DNA of 64,000 bases from Bifiguratus adelaidae (taxonomy: Eukaryota; Mucoromycota; Endogonomycetes; Endogonales), in assembly GCA_002261195.1 (NCBI GenBank), contig MVBO01000038.1:50170-114169 (forward strand), given 5' to 3'. The notes beneath the pieces are model-generated. The model ran no database searches, was not told where the DNA came from, and saw only the letters and a program-made list of their open reading frames with translations. The position numbers were made by a program, and so were the translations under genes. Position 1 is the stretch's first letter. Every line of letters starts with the position of its first letter. Below are positions 59,547 through 64,000 of the stretch, piece by piece.

Positions 59547-61319
59547 TTAAGCGCAGACACGTTCGGCTTTGATCTCTTTGTGAGGTTGAGTAGATTCCCC
59601 ATCCAGTTTAGGACGTTTAACGCTTCGTTCCAGAAGCATATCGTCGTCACCTCTGTGATCGTCGTTCACTTCCGTCTTTGGCTGGTTTGCTACAAAGGTG
59701 CCTACGAATCGCTTATTGTTGAGCGCGCGTTCCATCATACCGAATCAACAGATGGCACTCACCAAAATCAAGCAAGAAGCACAGAAGGATCAACATAAAG
59801 AGATGTCAAGGTCAACATTGCGTCCTCATCATGCGTTGACAAGCCATTACCGTTCTTTTTCCGCTTTTTGGAAGCTTTTGGATCTTCCTGCTCTAGTGGT
59901 GGTAGACCTTTGCTCACCAGTAAATCATTCTGCTCCTGACGCTTTTGGATATAATAATCCTCGATTCCCCAAATGGCACTATATGAACGGAATATTGAGA
60001 ACCCGCCATGGCAAGCCATATCTATCTAGACCTACCAAAACTCCTTCAAAGTTTTGCTTTGCACCAACTGACGATACTCGGGAGATTTTGTGATCTTGTT
60101 GTCTGTATACATCTCCATGAGGGTATATTTGGTATTTTGTGGAGGGTTGTTGACATCGACAGACTGAGAATTTTCGATGAATTCGACATCACCGCATATA
60201 AAATAACCTTACCTTTCGCAAATAGTCTTTGATGACTTCAGCATTGGACAGCATGCCTTCTTTTCGAAAGCAAGAAGGATTTTTTTGTGCGCCTCTTGCA
60301 ATCATGAAGGAATGCGCATCTGTATAAAGTCAATACATAGCGCCAGAGCTAACGTTGGACCTTACTTGTAAGCGATTGGATGCGCTGGACGTCTGCATAC
60401 TGGAAGACGTCACCATTGACGATGACAGGGAGAGGATGCACCGCTTCGACTATGTCCTTCATATAATCGTATAGCGCAGCAGTCTCTGATCGCATATGTT
60501 TTGTTCGACAGTGGACGGCCAGAGCCACAACTCCTGTTGTTGCGATCATGCGAACCAAGTCAAGTGTCTGCTCCCTGGTCTCCAACACTCTGTAACAAAA
60601 TAAGCATGCTTGCAGTCAAATCACGCCCCTTCAGTCGTCCATACCTAATCTTGCAGCTAACCGGAAGCCCGCTATTTTGAACAAGGTTCACAAGGATCTA
60701 GGAAAAGATTGAATATGGATAACTCTGATGAAAGGTAAAAACTCACGCTCCGCAGCCGTTCTGGATCCGAGAGCAAAGCTGCACCCATACCTCCTTGTAT
60801 CGAGAACCGTTTAGGGCATCCACAATTCACATCGACGGCAATGACATCTTGTTTCCTATGATAAACCCGTTCAGCTTTCTCACGAGCACTCCATATCATT
60901 CCAAATGACAATCAGGTCAGCGAACATACACTGTCAATGCGGCTTGCAAGGCAAGTTCAGCATCCGCTGTCCCCATTTGGAAGACCACTCGTCCGCGCTC
61001 CGCAGCATGCGTCCTAAAACACACTTGATCTCCCTTGACATATTCGATGCATCCGGTTGCTTCGTCAATTCGCCGTTCAGAGCCAATAATCTTTTTGTCA
61101 ATGGTCTCTGGTGTATAGACAATATCTGAGAGAAGCCGTATGAGTATAGGCTGCGAGCTTAGTACCGTAAGTCCATACCTGCTCCATAGTCTAAGGCGGC
61201 AAGTCTCATGGGCAATGACCCAATGCGCACCTAACAATCTCGGTCAATCTATGCATCAAGTCAGAGCTATAGTCTTTACCTACCATAGGTGCCAATATCA
61301 ACTTGTCATAATAGTCCAT
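59547..61319 (-). CDS. DUS2: tRNA-dihydrouridine synthase 2
   Basis: DUS2 reduces U20 in the D-loop of cytosolic tRNAs with FMN and NADPH. The start exon MDYYDKLILAPM joins VRIGSLPMRLAALDYGA. Then come DIVYTPETIDKKII, RVVFQMGTADAELALQAAL, VDVNCGCPKRFSIQGGMGAA (catalytic Cys), LPVSCKIR, VALAVHCRTKHMRSE, PVIVNGDVFQYADVQRIQ, ARGAQKNPSCFRKEG and NNPPQNTKYTLMEMY. The C-terminal tail is basic. No double-stranded RNA-binding domain of the animal kind is obvious. It converges with DNA-PKcs (99 nt apart). Confidence 0.92.
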
Positions 61320-61396
61320 GCCCTTCTCTGTCACTCCTACCATCGCTCCTTACATAGCCTTCGCGGACAAAAAAAAGACAAAAAAAATTGTCAGCC

Positions 61397-62184
61397 ATGG
61401 TCTCCTTCAACTGTGATGGATGCTTGGACGTTGTGAAGAAGCCAAAGTTGGATCAGCACTTTGGACGGTGCAGATCGACATTCACTTGTATTGATTGCTC
61501 AAAGACGTTTCAGAAAGGTGAATGGAAGTCTCACACGTCCTGCATTTCGGAGGCCGAAAAGTACGAAAAGAGCTTGTATAAGGGAAAGAAGGTAGGCGTC
61601 AGTGGCCGTTTACTCAAGTCTAACAGCAATATGGAACCAAAAGGGCGCGAACGGCACCAAGTCAGTTTCAATGACTCCGACCCCAGTTGCAACACCGACC
61701 AGTCAGCCGGTGTCCATTGTATCAGAGATCCAGGATGCTATTGCAAAACCTGTCAATGGCGAACAACAGGCCTCAGACAAGCCTGTTGTCGACAGCGCCA
61801 ACGGCAAGAAGCGCAAGCGAGACAATGATAAGGTGACAGAGGAACCCAAATCCAACGGAGCGTCGAAGAGCAAAACCAAGAAGGCCAAGGCTACGAGTGG
61901 GTTGCTGTCCAAGTCGCGCAAGGAGTTACAGGATTACAACACATCCATGAAAGCCGCCGTACAGCAAGTGTTGCAAGAGGTAGGCTTGGGAGATCCCTAT
62001 TGCGAATTGCACTAAATCCGGCTTTTAGAACAAGAAGCCCTTGAGCATTACTAAGCTACGCAAGAAAGCTGTTAAGCTCTTTCTTGCCAACCCCGAAAAC
62101 ACGGCAAGCAAGGATGAATTGCGGTCCACGTTTGACGATTCGTTGCAATTGACGCTGGAAACAGACACCATCAAATTGTATTAG
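61397..62184 (+). CDS. LYAR: LYAR-type zinc-finger nucleolar protein
   Basis: LYAR proteins act in pre-rRNA processing and ribosomal gene regulation. The N-terminal finger is MVSFNCDGCLDVVKKPKLDQ then HFGRCRSTFTCIDCSKTF and WKSHTSCISEAEKYEKSLY, the C2HC LYAR signature. A Lys-rich linker contains GKKRKRDNDK and SKTKKAKATSG (nuclear localisation). The C-terminal winged-helix-like end is KKPLSITKLRKKAVKLFLAN ... ETDTIKLY. Two introns: the first leaves after YKGKK near 61.59 kb and most simply re-enters at SVSMTPTP (about 61660), and the second spans about 61979-62029. Confidence 0.87.
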
Positions 62185-62594
62185 ACCAATATCTTTGGCA
62201 TACACATCATGTATTTTACAAGCCTGGCACATTTCATCATAGAGAGAGAGAATAGAAGCACCGCATTGTTGCTAGACATTCCCCGACCACATTTCTCCAC
62301 CGTCTAGCCTGCCGTTGGATATGCAGCTAAAAGGCGGCTGCTAGCGTTCTATGCATAGGCATTTACCCCTCCAGCATAGAGTGACTTGAGATTCAAAAGA
62401 AGGCTGAGAGGCGCCCGGTTGCCAAACATTGAATTGATATGATAATAACCGCATAAAGCCGAGGTATGCTTTGGAGGTGGAGCGCGCACGCGCGTCATAC
62501 CAAATAGAAATAGACGAGTCACCACGCCCCTCTGTCTGTGTACATACCGTACTAGGCTATCAGCGCAGCGCCCATGTCCTGCCTGCTCCCGAGT
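62185..62594. other. Intergenic region LYAR / CDC26
   Basis: 410 nt between convergent genes. No gene seen. Confidence 0.5.
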
Positions 62595-62774
62595 TCATAG
62601 CCCTACGCGTTCGGCCGCGGTTCCCTTCTTCTTTCTTCCCCACTGACTTGTATCGACCTTGGGTTCTTTCGACTCTTCCTTGGGTTGATTCGTAAGCTTT
62701 TTTTGTCGAATGAGGTCAAACTCATGCAAGTCATCCGGCCGGATAGTAACTGCCGTAGGGTTACGTCTCAACAT
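62595..62774 (-). CDS. CDC26: APC/C subunit Cdc26
   Basis: A 59-residue intronless gene. The start MLRRNPTAVTIRPDDLHEFD then LIRQKK matches the Cdc26 N-terminus (human [20 protein letters not shown]), the segment that threads into the TPR groove of Cdc16/APC6 and stabilises the anaphase-promoting complex. The rest is Lys/Glu-rich. An upstream in-frame extension exists, but the family start is this Met. Confidence 0.82.
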   Translation of the reverse strand: MLRRNPTAVTIRPDDLHEFDLIRQKKLTNQPKEESKEPKVDTSQWGRKKKGTAAERVGL

Positions 62775-63324
62775 TCTCAGGTTAAATTTTAAGTGGCGCA
62801 AAGCTTGTTGCCTAGGCCCCCTTGTTGTGGAAATAGAGTTTTTGAGGGAAGTGCACATCGATGTGTCTGGGCGTTGTCCCGTTCCGTGAGGACTTTTCCA
62901 GAATGTAGCAAGGGAGCTTCCTTGACCTTTCTTATGCATGAACGCAGGATATGCAATGTGCTAAGTTCCGGAACACGTTCCATAAATTTGGGGCAACACA
63001 TTTGGGTACTTGAGATCGCGCTACGCCCAAACCATGAACAGTCCTTCCGATTGCGCTTCGGCGTACGGTCCATGTGCACATACCGCAACTCGTTAAACCG
63101 GATTGAAAAGAAATTGTAAGGGATTGGGCTCCAAATGGAGTTGCTCCATTTTCACCAACCACAAAAAAGAGTGCTCCGAGCGTTTTTGGCATTGTGGTTC
63201 AATCCATATATATCCCGTTGGCGTGGAGGTTCGTTGTTGCACCTTTTTCTCTCTCACTCACTCACTCACTTTTCATAGTCCACATGGACATCAATGCGTC
63301 GTTTCTTTGAGGAGTTGAAGCAGG
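62775..63324. other. Divergent promoter region CDC26 / C2H2 factor
   Basis: 550 nt. It contains a TTCCGGAA palindrome at 62966-62973, a TATATATA near 63207 and a (CTCA)n run at 63253-63270 in the leader of the zinc-finger gene. Overlapping minus-strand frames (about 62.8-63.2 kb) have no family motif. Confidence 0.5.
63253..63270. repeat. (CTCA)n microsatellite
   Basis: Four and a half copies of CTCA, about 55 nt before the zinc-finger ATG. Confidence 0.85.
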
Positions 63325-64000
63325 ATGTATCAATCGCATCAATTTGCTCTGTATGGCGCATTTCCTATCAGTGAACAAAGCGCCACTGCTGTGTACGAGG
63401 TACCTCAGGAACCCATGTCTCCGCGTTCACAATCATCCAGTGATTCTCAAGCATGGAGTGAAAGGTCTGGTGGGTTCAGTACACCGGTGACCCAATCTGC
63501 CACGGAAGCAGAGGGTACGGTCACCAAAGAGAAACGTCGACCTCATCGGACAGCCTGCTATCGATGTGAGGTTTGCGAAAAGACATTTACAAGACCTAGC
63601 GCTTTACAAACACACTCGCATTCGCACACTGGGGAGAGACCTTACAAATGTAACTATCCAGACTGTGGTCGGGACTTTTCTGTACTGAGTAATGCAAGAC
63701 GACATCAAAAGACGCACACCAAGAAGGAGAAGGGTCGGCAAGCAAAGGCCCAAGATAGAGCTCGCAAGCTGCAACAGTTGATGGAAGACGTTGGAACGAC
63801 ATCGCATCCACAAGCTCAAGACTACCACATACAGGTGTCCACTCCACCCATCTCCCCGCCCCATTCCATGCCGTCCACGTCCAATCTCAATCAGCTTTCC
63901 CACGCCGGCTCACTCGATCTCCTTTCCTCTTCCTCCTACCCTGTCAATATACCTCCTCCCTATCCTCCGCCAACGATACCAAACTACCAACAACAATATC
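63325..64000 (+). CDS. Two-finger C2H2 transcription factor, 5' part (runs off window edge)
   Basis: An open frame from ATG 63325 to the window end, at least 225 residues. Finger 1 is CEVCEKTFTRPSALQTHSHSH, C-x2-C-x12-H-x3-H. It is followed by the TGERPYK linker and finger 2 (CNYPDCGRDFSVLSNARRH, C-x4-C-x12-H-x3-H). This finger arrangement resembles fungal regulators near the Com2/azf families, and the exact orthologue is unclear. After a basic stretch the protein becomes Ser/Pro/Tyr-rich (STPPISPPHSMPS, PPPYPPPTIP), as activation regions do. Confidence 0.85.
   Translation, partial: MYQSHQFALYGAFPISEQSATAVYEVPQEPMSPRSQSSSDSQAWSERSGGFSTPVTQSATEAEGTVTKEKRRPHRTACYRCEVCEKTFTRPSALQTHSHSHTGERPYKCNYPDCGRDFSVLSNARRHQKTHTKKEKGRQAKAQDRARKLQQLMEDVGTTSHPQAQDYHIQVSTPPISPPHSMPSTSNLNQLSHAGSLDLLSSSSYPVNIPPPYPPPTIPNYQQQY

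Noticed and set aside
62966-62983. Heat-shock element before CDC26/zinc-finger genes
   Set aside because: TTCCGGAA is followed by the next TTC at the wrong spacing (four instead of two bases). Not enough to call.
62800-63230. Overlapping minus-strand frames as a decayed gene or element
   Set aside because: No motif, no terminal repeats and no splice continuity. Treated as promoter DNA.

Overview
The window is a gene-dense stretch of nuclear chromosome from a fungus that looks early-diverging, most likely Mucoromycota-like and not Dikarya (inference). Almost every gene has short GT-AG introns (about 45-80 nt) with CTAAC-like branch sites, intergenic gaps are mostly 100-500 nt, and the genes are fungal housekeeping genes. 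Three genes usually missing from ascomycete yeasts also point this way: a full-length DNA-PKcs, a Gemin6 homologue and an LYAR-type nucleolar protein. I see no rRNA, intact tRNA, CRISPR array or intact mobile element.

Layout. 1-425: 5' part of a RING-finger gene on the minus strand, running off the left edge. 425-6.86 kb (-): TFIID subunit TAF2 with four tandem bromodomains spliced in frame onto its C-terminus. 7.1-11.3 kb: RPS6 (+), class II aldolase FBA1 (-) and ATP synthase gamma ATP3 (+). 11.5-14.8 kb (-): CDC50-family flippase subunit, a zinc-independent MDR oxidoreductase and a small histone-fold-like ORF. 15.4-18.8 kb (+): MCD4/PIG-N for GPI anchors. 19.5-22.0 kb (+): secreted GH3 beta-glucosidase. 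22.2-25.7 kb (-): mitochondrial Lon. 26.0-28.6 kb (+): mitochondrial uL14m and ALG8. 28.7-30.3 kb: COA6 (-), Gemin6-like (+) and a YCII protein (-). 30.5-34.2 kb (-): bacterial/plant-type 2-isopropylmalate synthase and an ArfGAP with UBA domains and NPF motifs. 34.4-38.9 kb (+): AMACR-like CoA transferase, mitochondrial uS7m and an O-fucosyltransferase-like type II membrane protein. 39.3-40.3 kb (-): AP-1-like bZIP factor and an unrecognised small ORF. 40.8-43.8 kb: mitochondrial PDP-type PP2C (+) and a PGC1-like GDPD phospholipase (-).

43.96-59.45 kb (+) is the highlight: one gene broken by dozens of short introns that encodes a complete DNA-dependent protein kinase catalytic subunit. HEAT-repeat regions, an ABCDE-like autophosphorylation segment, the FAT domain, the PI3K-like kinase and the FATC ending in Trp-Met are all present. 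It is followed by DUS2 (-), LYAR (+), the 59-residue APC/C subunit CDC26 (-) and the start of a two-finger C2H2 factor (+) that runs off the right edge.

The genes do not form one pathway. Recurring themes are mitochondrial function (ATP3, Lon, uL14m, uS7m, COA6, PDP), ER glycosylation and GPI synthesis (MCD4, ALG8, the O-FucT-like protein) and RNA or chromatin machinery (TAF2-bromodomain, Gemin6, DUS2, LYAR). Intron boundaries were inferred by eye from splice signals plus conserved protein continuity and have not been checked with transcripts.
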